DNA of 64,000 nucleotides from Bathynomus jamesi. Taxonomy: Eukaryota; Arthropoda; Malacostraca; Isopoda; Cirolanidae. The notes under the pieces are model-generated. The model had not been told where the DNA came from. It made no database searches and was given only the letters and a program-made list of their open reading frames with translations. Every line of letters starts with the position of its first letter. Positions within the stretch are counted from its first letter, which is position 1. Positions 1-10,926 of the stretch are shown piece by piece. The stretch covers positions 49,153-113,152 of the forward strand of contig JAJOZX010012024.1 in assembly GCA_023014485.1 (NCBI GenBank), read 5' to 3'. Position numbers and translations under genes: made by a program.

Positions 1-1
1 T

Positions 2-881
2 GTATTGGGCCCCTTGCTTTTTCTTATATATTAACGATTTAGATGTCGGCCGAGTCAGTACAGTTTCAAAGTTTGTGGATGACACGAAGCTGGGTGGTAG
101 GGTGATTAATGACGAAGATAGAGGTAAAATTCAGGAAGATCTGAATAAAATCGTTGATTGGTCAGTCACATGGCAAATGAGATTTAACGTGGATAAGTGC
201 AAAATTATGCATATAGGTTCGCGTAACGGTAATTTTGCGTTTAGTATGTCAGGGAAAGATTTAACAAGCGTAGAGCAGGAAAAAGATTTAGGAGTTATAG
301 TCACTGGTGATTTAAAAGTAGCGAAACAAAGTACAGCGGCGGTCAATAAGGCGAACAAAGTGTTAGGTTTTATAGCTCGAAATTTTGAGTACAAATCGCG
401 CGATATTATAGTTCCTCTTTATAAATCATTAGTTAGACCACATTTGGAGTACACGGTCCAATTTTGGAATCCGCATATGCGCAAAGATATAGACAGAATC
501 GAAAGAGTTCAAAGACGAGCAACTAAGATGATTCCGTCTCTTAGGTCAAAGTCGTACGAGGATAGGCTTAAAGAGTTAAAATTGACTACACTCGAGACTA
601 GGAGGTTAAGGGGTGATCTAATCCAGGTTTTCAAAATTATGAATGGGTTTGATAACGTAGATAGAGATAGCTTTTTCGAAATATCTCAATATAATAGGAC
701 TAGAAATAACGGGTGTAAGTTGACAAGTAGAAGGTTCGAGACAGCAGTTGCGAAAAACTTTTTTACGCATAGAATAGTAAATAGCTGGAATAGTTTGCCA
801 GTAGAAGTAATTAGTAGCACGTGTATAAACATGTTTAAGAATCGATTGGACGCGCATGTTGATAGAAAGGGTATAGTTTAA
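2..881 (+). pseudogene. CR1-like LINE reverse transcriptase, C-terminal fragment
   Basis: The window opens inside the reverse transcriptase of a non-LTR retrotransposon. Frame 2 gives VLGPLLFLIY at 2-31, then the reading moves to the next frame (INDLDVG), so there is a small indel near position 30. The catalytic FVDD box lies at 72-83. Downstream come the thumb and the C-terminal region typical of the jockey superfamily (CR1/L2 type), with the motifs MRFNVDKCKIMHIGS, VLGFIARNFEYKS and PLYKSLVRPHLEY. The frame closes with TAA at 879-881. The same architecture occurs on the minus strand at 41903-43558, but the proteins differ enough to be separate subfamilies. The 5' part lies outside the window, so the length of this copy is unknown. 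The frameshift makes this copy inactive. Confidence 0.85.
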
Positions 882-1182
882 GGTAGTAAAATTAAGGCTT
901 TGTGGGGATAGATCCCATAGCTCAACACAAGTGTTGTGGGATATAGGGAGGCAGCATCTTGGGTTAGGGGATACTCTCTGTCCTTACACACCCCATTTAA
1001 AGAGATTCCTCTGCCGAGCGGTGCCCCCCATAGTACTGTGAGGTATTGAAAAACTCATGATCTTCACTTGCCCCACAAACACCTTTAAATGGGAGACCCA
1101 TAATCGGTGCACACACATTTCTACATTACTGTACAGTCTTTACAGCCACACCTACACTTTTCCTCGTATGTGTATATATTGT
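882..1182 (+). other. LINE 3' tail and unassigned sequence
   Basis: This stretch directly follows the reverse transcriptase stop codon and is probably the LINE 3' untranslated region. It contains a G-rich part (about 950-1000) and no convincing ORF. I could not find a second copy of this 3' tail in the window, so the 3' boundary of the LINE is not defined. Confidence 0.35.
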
Positions 1183-1648
1183 AATGTATATGGTTGTAAA
1201 TTTGACTTGGTCCGCAATCGATATGAACCGTGACTTGATGGATACCGTAATGAAATTGACTGGATTCTTGGATCTGATATATTTGCATGTCCGTTATATA
1301 ATAGATATAGAGTGTAACATATTTGTGGATAGTAGTCTATTATGACTTGATCCTCTGGGTCGAGAGATTCTATCTTTAGTTTTAAATCGATAATTAATTA
1401 TTTTTAAATTGATAATGTATATGGTTGTAAATTTTGACTTGGTCCGCAATCGATATGGACTGTGACTTGATGGATACCGTAATGAAATTGACTGGATTCT
1501 TTGGATCTGATATATTTGCATGTCCATTATAAATAGATATAGAATGTAACATATTTGTGGATAGTAGTCTATTTGACTTGCTCCTCTGGACCGAGAGATT
1601 CTATCTTTAGTTTTAAACCGATAATTAATTATTTTTAAATTGATAATT
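1183..1648. repeat. Tandem duplication, 231-bp unit, two copies
   Basis: The segment beginning aatgtatatggttgtaaa at 1183 starts again at 1414 and stays alignable to about 1648. The copies differ by scattered substitutions and 1-2 bp indels (for example gaaccgtgac versus ggactgtgac). Neither copy holds a coding frame. This looks like a plain local tandem duplication or the start of a satellite array. Confidence 0.85.
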
Positions 1649-1873
1649 ATTTAGTTTCGTAAAAATTGGTCATTGCCAATTTACCGGCAGTTTTTAAATA
1701 AGTTTCTTAAGTTCTTGTGGTTCGGAACCCACGTAAAATTGTAGGTCCCCTCCGCCACCACGGAGGACATACACAATACACGATTACGAACACAGTTAGG
1801 TAGACCAGCCATGAGTGGATCCTAGGGTCTTTGTTGGTCTAAAACATTATAACATTATTATATATATATATAT
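1649..1873. other. No gene recognised; ends in an (AT)n tract
   Basis: I see no ORF or RNA gene here. The stretch ends in an AT dinucleotide run (about 1858-1873) that is the insertion site of the element starting at 1874; the run resumes at 4501. Confidence 0.6.
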
Positions 1874-4500
1874 TAGGGTGTCCCAGCCTCACATGTGGAA
1901 ATAAAAATTTGCAAGAGTCAAATCGCACACCCCTTTAATTAATTACACTTGAAGAAAGGAAAAAATGGGCGAAATTTCATTGGCCTATTAGGAGGGGAAG
2001 GGTCCCCTCATTGACCTTGTTTATTCGACCCTATATGAACAAACGTAAATGCTCAGCATTAATCATTCTAGAATGGAAGAATGAAATGTAACTTCTTTCT
2101 AATGACTAAATTAAAGGAAATGGAAATTCTTCCTAGTGGCACATTTCATTTCAGGGGACAGAGGATCTTTTTGTCTGCTGAGGTAAACTGCTGGCGGTGG
2201 TATTCGACGACTTGGTACACGAGCTGCCATTCCTCCTCGTTTTTTGTCAGGCCCTCGTTGAAATCTTCCGCCAATTTCACCGCCCGTTCTGCCGCGTCGT
2301 TCACAGACTTCAACGATGGTGCACATCCTTCGAGATCTTTGGGGGTTTTTGGAACCGGCAGCTTCAGGCAATGAAAAAGGTTTTGAGTCCTTTTCGTGAC
2401 CAGCCAACGCAGATCTTTTGGGTTTTCGGTCTTCTTGTGCAGGTTTTGGAGCATGGCCATCTTCTCTGCATCGGTGGTTTTGGAGGAGAACATAGCGAGT
2501 CCGGCTAAATCTTCGCTTAGGTACCGGAGGTGGCCCCGGAATTTCGTCAATGCGGCGGTACCTACATCATGATCCACCGCCTTGTACCGCTCTAGGTCCT
2601 CCAACAGCTCCAGGTCATTGACAGGCGCATCTGCCGTCAATGGAGCCTCGAACCACCTCTGGAGGTAGATGGTGATGGCAAAGACGTTTATCCTGCGTAG
2701 TGACCGGACCTCGTGAGCGGTCAGGTGGAATTGGCTTCAGAAGATGAACATCTTAAGACAGTAAATGCCTTTGGCCATCCACCTGGCCCGGTGGTATGCT
2801 CCAGGACGATTGTACCGGAGATCTCGTTTGCCATGACCATCGAGGATCAGGAACTCCTGGTAATCATCTCTTGGGTGGCCAACTTCAAGCTGGTCTTCAA
2901 TGAAGTGGACAATCTGCTCTTTTTTCAACGCCACCCATTCCGAAAGGATGTCGCTTGGGCCATCGCTGTTGAACAGAGAAGCCTGCTTCTGGTCGATGAA
3001 CTCCCATTGGGGTTTGAAGCGAGCGAACAGCGCAATTTCGGGGCCAGAAGACCTGAAGAACAGGTCAAAGACTGAGGTGATTACCAATTCCATCATGTGG
3101 TGTCTGCAAGCCAGGAAAAGAACGCGGCGGTCCATTTGGTCCTGGATAATTGTACAAGCGCCGCTGTAAATACCGGTATTCACCGCTGTTGTGTCAAAGC
3201 AGAGACCGGCAATCCATGGTTGAACTTGCGGCCAATCGTCCAGCACCTTCAGAACAGCTCCAGCCATCCGCTGTCCCATGCTGTCAGGGATTTTTGGGAT
3301 CGCCAACAACTTCTCAAGATTCTTCCCGCTGACCAGCACTGGTATGCGATCCAATTTCCCTCCATCCGAATCAGGGAGGAGTTTGCCATCAAAGTGGACG
3401 ACAAGCGGGCGGCGTATCAGGATTGAACTCAGTCTTGATTCCGGCTGCCAAGTTCTTCCTGGACTTCTGCCATGAATGGTGAAGACTTGATTTGGACAAG
3501 GTGACCGAGGATAACTCAACTCCCGCGGCAGCGAGTGCTGGAGCCACAATGTGCATCGCTTGGCGTACTGAGGTTCCAGTTCGATCCAGGGCTGCAGCAA
3601 AATTGGGATATTGGATGATCCTCCTTGCCGACACTTGGCTGTCCTTGGGAGCGGATCGAGGAGCCGAAGGACCAGGAGAGGAATATTGGACATCATCATT
3701 GGATGCTTCGGCCATGGACTCCAAAGAAGAAGAAGACCCACTTTTCACCGTTCCTTTTGCTTGCAGTGAGTCCATCTCTTCGCGACTTTTCTTCTTCCTC
3801 TTCTCTTCAGCTGCTCGGCGTTTCTCCCGCTCCGCTGCCCTGCAAGCAAACTCCAGGTCCTCTCCTCCGATGTACATCTTCTGCATGGTTCGCTGGTCAT
3901 TCAGAAAGTCTCGATCTTTGGGGACTTTGATGAGTTTCATGGCATTGGCATGAGCTGTTTCGAACAGTGTATTCAGGTTGGCTTGGAATCCCTTTTCCCA
4001 CTCCAGTTGCTTCTCTCCCCCACGGTTTCGGTTTCTGGCAACCTTCTCATAGTCCGTGGAGAGGGCCTTGATCCTCTCGACGCACTTGGGCTTGTGGGAG
4101 GTCGGAATAGATGCCCGAGCCCACACCGCCATAACCTCATCAGCTACCACATTGGCAGCTTCCGCTGTGGACGTTTTTTTCTTCCGAGTGAAGAACAACA
4201 GACGTCGAAGAACATCTCCCACTGTCGGGAGTTGACAGCATTTCCAGGGGTTCATTTCGCAACACCCCCACCAACCACACAGTCTCCTGCTTTCTTGTAT
4301 CCATAACCTGAAAAGAAATATGCTACAATTAGTATAAGGTAGAGAGTAGCTGTTCAGCAATAGCAACACATGGTTTGAGGGGACCCTTAAAATTAAAGAA
4401 CACGAATGAAATTCATATTGCTGGCATGTTTTCACGAGTGGAAGAAATTAGGGGGGTGTGCATGACAAACTTCAGGAACAAAAAAAATTGGGACACACTA
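1874..4500 (-). mobile_element. hAT-like DNA transposon, copy A
   Basis: The element starts TAGGGTGTCCCA (1874) and ends with the near reverse complement TGGGACACACTA (to 4500). Imperfect inverted similarity continues for about 80 bp, including GCACACCCC near both ends. It is flanked by ATATATAT on both sides (1866-1873 and 4501-4508). That fits an 8-bp target duplication of the hAT consensus nTnnnnAn, but the flank is a simple repeat, so the duplication is weak evidence on its own. It carries a transposase relic on the minus strand and is about 2.63 kb long. The termini resemble those of copy B (11801-15289), copy C (28565-31938) and the MITEs at 23707 and 55295. Confidence 0.8.
2146..4255 (-). 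pseudogene. hAT-like transposase, copy A, nearly intact
   Basis: The minus-strand frames line up in order with the transposases at 12533-14783 and 29026-31766. The N-terminal part (4255 to about 3420) has the CCQLPT box, a Lys/Arg-rich helix and the DFLNDQRT motif, followed by a charged coiled-coil-like stretch. The putative catalytic core follows: VVHFDGKLLP (first Asp), then CFDTTAVNTG (second Asp), FLACRHHMMEL and PGAYHRARWMAKGIY. The C-terminal NDAAERAVKLAEDFN supplies the likely catalytic Glu. Two lesions are visible: a frameshift near 3410, just before the first Asp box, and an in-frame TGA at 2737-2739. The frame otherwise runs on to a stop at 2146. The assignment to hAT rests on the 8-bp duplications and the D-D-E layout. 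The exact family is not one I can name. Confidence 0.75.
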
Positions 4501-4515
4501 ATATATATATATATA

Positions 4516-5419
4516 CAGGGTGTCCCAAAAAAATGTATAGACACTTTAAATAATTATAAAGACAGTGTTTATTAAAATACATTTCATTTTCAAAATGTAA
4601 TAGAATCTACAGACATTATTTAATTGTTTTGTCAACGCCTGTTTTCAAACTGACGTCCGTTTTGGTCCAGGCACTGCTGATAACGCGAAGCAATGGAATC
4701 GCAAACATCACGAAACATTTCGTTTGGTATTTGTGTGCATTCTCGTTCAATGGCTGCTCTCAATTCAGCGACTGTTGCAGGTTTTATAGCGTAGACTTTG
4801 TCTTTTAAGTATCCCCATAAAAAAAAGTCTAGTGGTGTGAGGTCTGGTGAATGCGGAGGGTATTCTACAAAACCCCTTCGTCCAATCCACATCCACATCG
4901 TGCCAAGTACCACTCGCAATACTCCACTCTTTGGTCCGGATCATCTTCATTAATAGCATGGACTAATCTTGGAATGTAACTTTTCCATTGACAGTGCTTC
5001 AAAATGCGTTGGACAGACGATTCTGAAATTCCTACCTCACGACTCGCTTGCCGCACAGATTTTCTTGGACTTTGGTGATACGTTTCCAGTACTCTTTCTT
5101 GCTTTGTGGGCTTGTCGATGTCCGTGGTCTTCCGGAATGCTTCTTGTGGACATTCTGAACAGTTCCATCGGCTTCAAACTTATCTCTAATTCGAGTGATG
5201 GTAAGTCGCGTTGGTGGATCTGTTTGAAACTCCCTCCTAAACTGTCTCTGCACTTCAACTGCGTTTTCACACTTCCAGTAGCATTTTAGAATGAATTTCC
5301 TTTGTTCAAAGCTTAGTCTGACTGCCATTATTAATTCTAATGGGTTTAACTTGGAAAGAAAGAACATCAATTGAGCTATCAGCTGTTAAAGTGTGTATAC
5401 ATTTTTTTGGGATGCCCTG
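4516..5419 (-). mobile_element. Internally deleted mariner-like element
   Basis: The terminal inverted repeats start CAGGGTGTCCCAAAAAAATG at 4516 and end in the reverse complement TTTTTTTGGGATGCCCTG at 5419. TA flanks both sides (4514-4515 and 5420-5421), as expected for Tc1/mariner. At 904 bp it is shorter than a full mariner (about 1.3 kb), which fits the missing catalytic core described in the transposase entry. It sits in the same AT tract that hosts copy A. Confidence 0.9.
4632..5370 (-). pseudogene. Mariner transposase, central part deleted
   Basis: The N-terminal half carries the helix-turn-helix region (LSFEQRKFILKCYW, then SGRPRTSTS, then [16 protein letters not shown]), which would bind the terminal repeats. 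The C-terminal half has [20 protein letters not shown], the signature around the third catalytic Asp. The stretch between CEWYLARC and the PPHSPDL block is missing, so the first two catalytic Asp residues are absent. Frame changes occur near 5040 and 4930. The protein is dead. Confidence 0.85.
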
Positions 5420-5424
5420 TATAT

Positions 5425-5459
<35 letters not shown>

Positions 5460-5461
5460 GC
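5420..5461. repeat. (AT)n microsatellite
   Basis: An almost pure TA dinucleotide run lies between the mariner remnant and the next MITE. It is probably both an insertion target for TA-specific elements and a remnant of the tract also seen at 1858-1873 and 4501-4515. Confidence 0.8.
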
Positions 5462-5479
5462 AGAATACTTAAATATATA

Positions 5480-5589
5480 CAGGGTGAGTCAGAAGTCTGG
5501 AAACAAGAATTATGCTTTTCAATGCAAATATATATGTATATTTGCATTGAAAAACAGTTCCTATGTTTCTAGACTTTTGACTCACCCTG
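5480..5589. mobile_element. 110-bp mariner-type MITE (near-perfect hairpin)
   Basis: It begins CAGGGTGAGTCAGAAGTCTGG and ends with the inverted form CTTTTGACTCACCCTG. The two halves pair over most of their length around a central ATATATGTATAT. TA lies on both sides. The termini match those of the large mariner at 5981-45604 (CAGGGTGAGTCAAAAGTC), so this is a minimal non-autonomous derivative of the same family. Confidence 0.9.
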
Positions 5590-5591
5590 TA

Positions 5592-5978
5592 CATATTATA
5601 TATAAACATGTAAATATAAATAGTAATATGCATAATATAAAGATTTTACACAAAATAAATGACTAATAATAAATCTTGTATTGTAATGCGAACTGAGGAA
5701 TGCTATCTCAGTCCCAAGAGTTTTAAATTGCAAATCCCTCAAAAACTGTGATTGACAGAAAATATTTGTTTTCATTTTTGTTATCAGCATAAAAAAGAAA
5801 GCAAGAATCAACCACATTTATCAAAAGGAGAAAAACTTTGTTGAACAGCAATTTAGCTAGGTTAGGATTAGACACCAGTTTTTAATCATTGCTCCAGCTT
5901 ACAATGCCTGCCTGAGTACCTTTCACTTGCATTTCAACTAATTCTGTTATTTTAGTCACTCATTAGGATAATTTGATA
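5592..5978. other. No gene recognised
   Basis: This is AT-rich sequence between two mariner-family elements. I see no supported ORF, RNA gene or repeat here. Confidence 0.6.
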
Positions 5979-6048
5979 TACAGGGTGAGTCAAAAGTCCG
6001 GAAACATAAGAAATAATTGAAAATTGTTATTAAAATAATTTCTAGGGT

Positions 6049-6152
6049 GTTGGTTTGGTCATCATGGTCCAGTGGAGTGGCCTCCCAAGTCCCTTGACCT
6101 GACACTGCTGGACTTTACTTCTAGGGACACCTCAATCCCATTGTGTATGGTC
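6049..6152 (+). pseudogene. Mariner transposase remnant, left piece
   Basis: The plus strand reads WPPKSLDLTLLDF, a recognisable form of the mariner block WPPRSPDLTPLDF that holds the third catalytic Asp. A frame change follows, with VYGLKLYRS in another frame. The upstream transposase (HTH and first two Asp residues) is absent from this copy, since only about 70 bp separate the block from the left terminal repeat. The piece ends where the LINE copy L2 begins. Confidence 0.7.
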
Positions 6153-6732
6153 TGAAGCTCTACAGAAGCTAAGGTTAACAAAGACCCTAAGATCCACTCT
6201 AAGGTTAGCCTGAGAGAAAGGAAAGAGGAGGGGGTTAAAAGAGGAGAATAAGGGGTTAAGTAAGTAGCAAAACCTATCATTCTTGGGTTAAAATTCATTC
6301 AGAAAAAAGAAAGAAAGACTCACTATCATAATCAGTTTGTCACTGCTAACAAGTCAGAAAAATAGTCTGAGAGAATAGGAAAGGGGTGAAAGATGAAAAG
6401 AAGTAAAATAAGAATGCTTACAAACCATGCAAACACAGTCTTAACTCACTGTCATACCATGCAAACTACAGACATGCAAGTAAAGAGAGTTACAAACATG
6501 CAAGTAAGGAGAGAAAGAAAAAAAAAAAGTAGGTAAAGTAAAACAAAAAGTGGGTTAGTTTACGCTACAAGCTACATCTATGATCATGTTAGTCTATTTT
6601 TTTTTTTTTGCTGGCATCACACACTGGCATGTCACAAGCTGGCATTATCATCAACAGACTCATCCTCAATCACCACCACCAGAGCTCCTGTTGCTAATTG
6701 TTTTATATTAAACAACATTAATAATTTTAATG

Positions 6733-7003
6733 AGGGAGAGGGAGAAGGGTGAGGCTGAGAGGGAGAAGGGTGAGGCTGAGAGGGAGATGGGTGAGGCTGA
6801 GAGGGAGATGGGTGAGGCTGAGAGGGAGATGGGTGAGGCTGAGAGGGAGAAGGGCGAGCCTGAGAGGGAGAAGGGCGAGCCTGAGAGGGAGAAGGGCGAG
6901 CCTGAGAGGGAGAAGGGCGAGCCTGAGAGGGAGAAGGGCGAGCCTGAGAGGGAGAAGGGCGAGCCTGAGAGGGAGAAGGGCGAGCCTGAGAGGGAGAAGG
7001 GCG
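6733..7003. repeat. 21-bp minisatellite at the LINE 3' end
   Basis: About 13 head-to-tail copies of a purine-rich 21-bp unit (core GAGAGGGAGAAGGG). The left copies end GTGAGGCT, several with gagatgggtg, and the right copies end GCGAGCCT, so two variants are sorted into blocks. The array is flanked on both sides by a similar piece (AAACAAC-TTAAT-TTTTAA, about 6709-6730 and 7020-7044), suggesting duplication of the LINE ORF end before the array grew. Long repetitive ORFs (EREKGEP) across it are artefacts. Confidence 0.9.
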
Positions 7004-7072
7004 ATTGTTTTATTATTATACTAAACAACGTTAATATTTTTAAAATGCCCATCTAAACGATTCTTAAATGTA

Positions 7073-8548
7073 TTAATACTAGTAGAGTTCATGATGGGTG
7101 CAGGAAGATTATTCCATATATCAATTACTTTAAACGTAAAGAAGTTTTGAGCGATATTAGTAATGAAATGTCTGCCACGCAACTTAATCCGTTATTACGA
7201 GTATTGCTATTATCGAAAGTGAACAGTTTGTAAAAATTTGTTAGTGATGTTATTAACGATTTTGAAAACTTCAGTTAGCTCCCCCCTTAATCTCCTAGTT
7301 TTGAGTGAATGCAAGTCTAACTCTTTAATCCTATCTTCATAAGGCTTGTTGCGCAATGATGGAATCAGTTTTGTGCACGATGCTGAACCCTTTCTAACCT
7401 ATCAATATCCTCATGCAAATATGGCACCAAAACTGAATGGCATATTCTAAATGAGGCCTGACTGGGGACTTGTAAAGGGGCAATATAATATTCTTTGATT
7501 TAAATTTGAAATTATGCGCTATAAAGCCTAACATCCTATTAGCTTTAGCATAAGACTCCAGGCACTGGTTCCTAACTTTTAAATCCTTAGATATGCATAT
7601 GCCTAAATCTACTTCTTCTTCAACTCTCGCTAGCTCTCTATCATCCATCGTGTATGTGTAATTATTACAAGAACCTATATGCAAAACTTTATATTTGTCT
7701 ATGTTAAATTGCATCTGCCACTTATCCGTCCACTCCATGATCCTATTTACATCATCTTGGAGCCTATTTCTATCATTCTCGTTAACATCCTTACTGCCTA
7801 TTTTAATATCATCTGTGAATTTTGGCACGTTGCTAGTCAAACTTACATCTATGTTGTTAGGCAATGGGCCTAACACTGAACCCTGTGGGACACCACTACC
7901 TACATCCAACCACCCCAATTCACTACCATTAGCAATTACCCTCTGTCTCCTAGCACGAAGCCATTCTTCTAACCAGTTAGCTACCTGACTGCATATACTG
8001 TGCGCTTTAACCTTCGCAATTAATCTTCTATGCGGAACTGTATCAAACACTTTTTTAAAATCTAAATAAATAATGTCAGCTGCTCTATGCCTATCATATT
8101 CATGCACTATTTCATTATAAAATTCTAACAAATTAGTTAAACAAGATCTATGGCGTTGAAACCCATGCTGACTACTATTAATCAAATCGCAACTTTCTAA
8201 GTGTTTGATGATATGATCCCTAACTACGGATTGATATTAAGCTAATGGGCCTATAATTGCTAGCCACTGTGCAGTTGCCTTTTTTAAAAATGGGCGTGAT
8301 GTTAGCTAATTTGAAGTCTTCAGGAATAATCCTTGTTTCCAGTGACTGATTAAAAAGCTTCGTTAAGGGGCCAACGACAGTCTTTCAAATCTTTCAGATG
8401 TCTAGGATAAAATGCGTCAGGGCCTGGAACCTTGCTAATTTTTAACCTATCAATATAATGCACAACCTCACTCTCGTAAACAGTTATTTCGTCCAAAATA
8501 GTCTCGCTGCTAAATGGAACGATATTGTCCACATCGGGGACATTATCA
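7073..8548 (-). pseudogene. LINE reverse transcriptase, copy L2 (C-terminal part)
   Basis: On the minus strand the frames run from VPFSSETILDEITVYESEV (8532) through SKVPGPDAFYPRHLK, then, after a damaged stretch near 8190-8350, SQHGFQRHRSCLTNLLEFYN, YLDFKKVFDTVPHRRL, SGVPQGSVLGPL and KFTDDIKIGS to the C-terminal VRPHLEYAIQFW. FTDD is the catalytic box. About 20 residues expected between SVLGPL and NIDV are reduced, frameshifts occur near 7390, and the C-terminus is in another frame to about 7073. The same protein is better preserved at 41903-43558. Confidence 0.85.
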
Positions 8549-8552
8549 ATGT

Positions 8553-9550
8553 TGTGGTGGGATTGATTAACCTAATGACCATACCAGACAAAATAGAGAA
8601 ATTTTTATGTTTAAGGCCAGGCTTGAAGGGTTATTGGATCCAGGCTCACTGCCAAGACCTCCGATTCCACAACTGCTGGCTCATACTGCCAACAGTTTCT
8701 CACTTGTTTTACAGTTCTTATGAGAGTAGCTTCCTTCTGTGCCATGAGAGAACTCACAGCATTAGCGTAAGATTGACAAAACTTGTTATTCCAACATGAA
8801 GCAATGGACTTAACATTAATAGCTTCTTCTCTTAGTGCTTCAATATTTTTGGCATCCTTTTCTCAATAAAATTTATAGTTCTTTTGGTTTAATAATAGTC
8901 TTCAGTTTCTCAGACAGATCTGGCTTGAATTTAGTTCCTTCCTTTAACAACCAAGTACTTTATTCCTTTTGTTAAAATATTAACAATTTAGTACTTAATT
9001 CCTTTTGCTAAAATGTTTTAACCAACAAATACTTTATTCCTTTTCTTAAAATATTCTATTTATTTTCTGTTTTAACATTTGATTCAGTTTTGACACCTCC
9101 ACAAACACCAAATTGTTTTCCCCACTTTTCGCAGCACTTTCTCAAAACTCGAGTTTTGACACGTGCCGATTCTTGGACTTTATTAGCTTGTAAACACTTC
9201 TGAATATCACAAGCTTCTCTCTGACAAGGATCACCTTTCATGTTATTTTACTTCAAATGTTAATTTTTATAGGCAATATTCATGGATAGGTCTTATAAGC
9301 AAATAAACCAAGGCTTTGCTAAAATGTTGTAACAAATATGTACTTAATGCCTTTTGCTAATAGGTTTTAACAAGCAATTACTTAATCCTTATTCCTTTTC
9401 TTACAATATTAACAAACAAATATTTTATTCCTCTGGAAAGAAAGAGAGAACCATGAAAATCCTATCTATAACAAGTATTTCAATCAAAAATTAAATAAAT
9501 TTAGTAAATAAATAATAATCAAGGCCAGGGGAAAGGGCTGACCCTTCACA
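8553..9550 (-). repeat. gypsy-2 3' LTR (left copy)
   Basis: The sequence from TGTGGTGGGATT to CCCTTCACA aligns with 39858-40592. It holds the fuller version: a segment at about 9143-9427 is absent from the right copy. Repeated motifs such as ttaattccttttgctaaaat recur inside. Since the element is on the minus strand, this is the 3' LTR. Confidence 0.85.
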
Positions 9551-9584
9551 ACTCCCTCCCCCCCCCCCCCCCCCCCCCGAAGCC
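9551..9584 (-). other. gypsy-2 polypurine tract with an expanded G run
   Basis: On the minus strand a run of about 22 G residues followed by AGGGAG directly precedes the 3' LTR. A polypurine tract is needed to prime plus-strand DNA synthesis, and position and strand fit. The long pure G run is unusual and may have expanded after insertion. Confidence 0.6.
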
Positions 9585-9743
9585 CCTTTCCACCTGTCTT
9601 GCCATACAGCCTACACACTTACTATACTATCCTAAATATTGTTCTCTCTTCCTTTCCTTTACCCTCCTTCCACATCTACTCTCAAGTCCCCATCCTCTAT
9701 AACTTTTATACAAAATATTCATTAACTTGATTATTTACATATA
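9585..9743 (-). other. gypsy-2 internal noncoding remnant
   Basis: This short remainder of gypsy-2 lies between its polypurine tract and the insertion point of gypsy-1. I see no ORF. It continues at 23355 after gypsy-1. Confidence 0.5.
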
Positions 9744-10797
9744 TGTTAACCCCCCTCCGTCTATGGCCCTGGGGTGGTTCGGATTGACGGGGGTCCTGGT
9801 TTAGGAGGCAAGCAACGGATAGGTGCCTTGAAGTGGTTTTTCTTCTATGTTACTCTCCGAGTTCTTCTATAGTGGCTCGGAGGACTCTGGTAGATTTGCA
9901 ATCTAAATGCTGAAGGTTCCGGATTCTTCTTATAGCGTATCCGGAAAGTTTTCTAAGTTTTTCTGAAGAGAGCAAGGCTCGAAGGGGACAATAAAAAGTT
10001 TCTTCACTGTAAATTTACTGCTAAAAAATACAGGTAGTGCTCAGCCTCTGAATTAGCTTCTGAATGACAATGGATGAATTTGAATGGGTTTATATACCCA
10101 AAAACTGCTAACATTATTATTATTAAATGCTAGAAGGCTATATTATTTTTGCACAATATTTGAAAATAAGTAATTTTTTTAGCTGTGGTAAGGCTTGAAC
10201 GAGTAAACAAAATATTTGAAGACGAAACCATATTTTTATCTTAAACCGCGACTTTTTCAGATCTGATGTTATCATGATCTGCCAAGTTAACTAAAAGTGG
10301 AAATCGGACTATGCATCTTTACACTAAAATATGCATATGAGTGAAATTTTAAGGTTTAAGATGTACAATTTTAATGCTTAGGCAAGACATGATCTCATTG
10401 TTTATAACGAAAGAGAGTGTATACAAAATGTGAACATTGGAAAGCTTAACAGGATTCCTTATTAAGCGAAATCTAAAAAATGATTATGAGATTTTAAAAA
10501 ACAACAGGTTACCAATTATTTAGCAAAGTAGAAAGTGAATCAAATATTTTATCCAAACTTGCATTAGGCGATTTTGGTCCTTATGTAAAAATGAATACAC
10601 ACACGTACATACATATGAGTATAGGCATTATATAAAGTTAAATATATAAGATTATACATGAACCATATAACACATGACTTTTTAAAATGGATACTTTTTC
10701 TTACAATGGATACAGAGACTATATAAATGAATACAAGAATTACATGAAGGATAAGATAATATAGGAATATGGGAATTATTTATGGTTCATTTTTACA
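9744..10797 (-). repeat. gypsy-1 3' LTR (left copy)
   Basis: This is the direct repeat partner of 22301-23350, near-identical over its full length. On the minus strand it is preceded by the purine tract GAGGGAAGAG (10801-10813), a plausible polypurine tract, and then starts TGTAAAAATGAACC. Confidence 0.92.
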
Positions 10798-10926
10798 GGG
10801 CTCTTCCCTCTAGAATGATATTAATATAATAACGTAACATCCTAACTAAGGCTAACTAGATGATAACTATTAGTTTTATAATACAGATTTATATATACAA
10901 CATAAGTCGGGTGATTTAAGTCTAGT

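Larger units (their letters stand above)
6153..8548 (-). mobile_element. CR1-like LINE copy L2, 3' half
   Basis: This minus-strand LINE runs from its 3' terminus (left, about 6153) to the point where gypsy-2 splits it (8548). Its 3' untranslated region (about 6153-6720) matches 41331-41885 of copy L3, both starting tctacagaagctaag. The coding part (7073-8548) matches L3 41940-43470. The 5' remainder of the same copy continues at 40597-41330, beyond gypsy-2. The fit is exact: removing gypsy-2 and one copy of ATGT restores a LINE junction of the same length as in L3. Confidence 0.85.

Noticed and set aside
6708..7056. Repetitive frames EREKGEP (plus) and FSLSGSP (minus)
   Set aside because: They are translation of the 21-bp minisatellite; open in several frames because the unit length is a multiple of three and has no stop.
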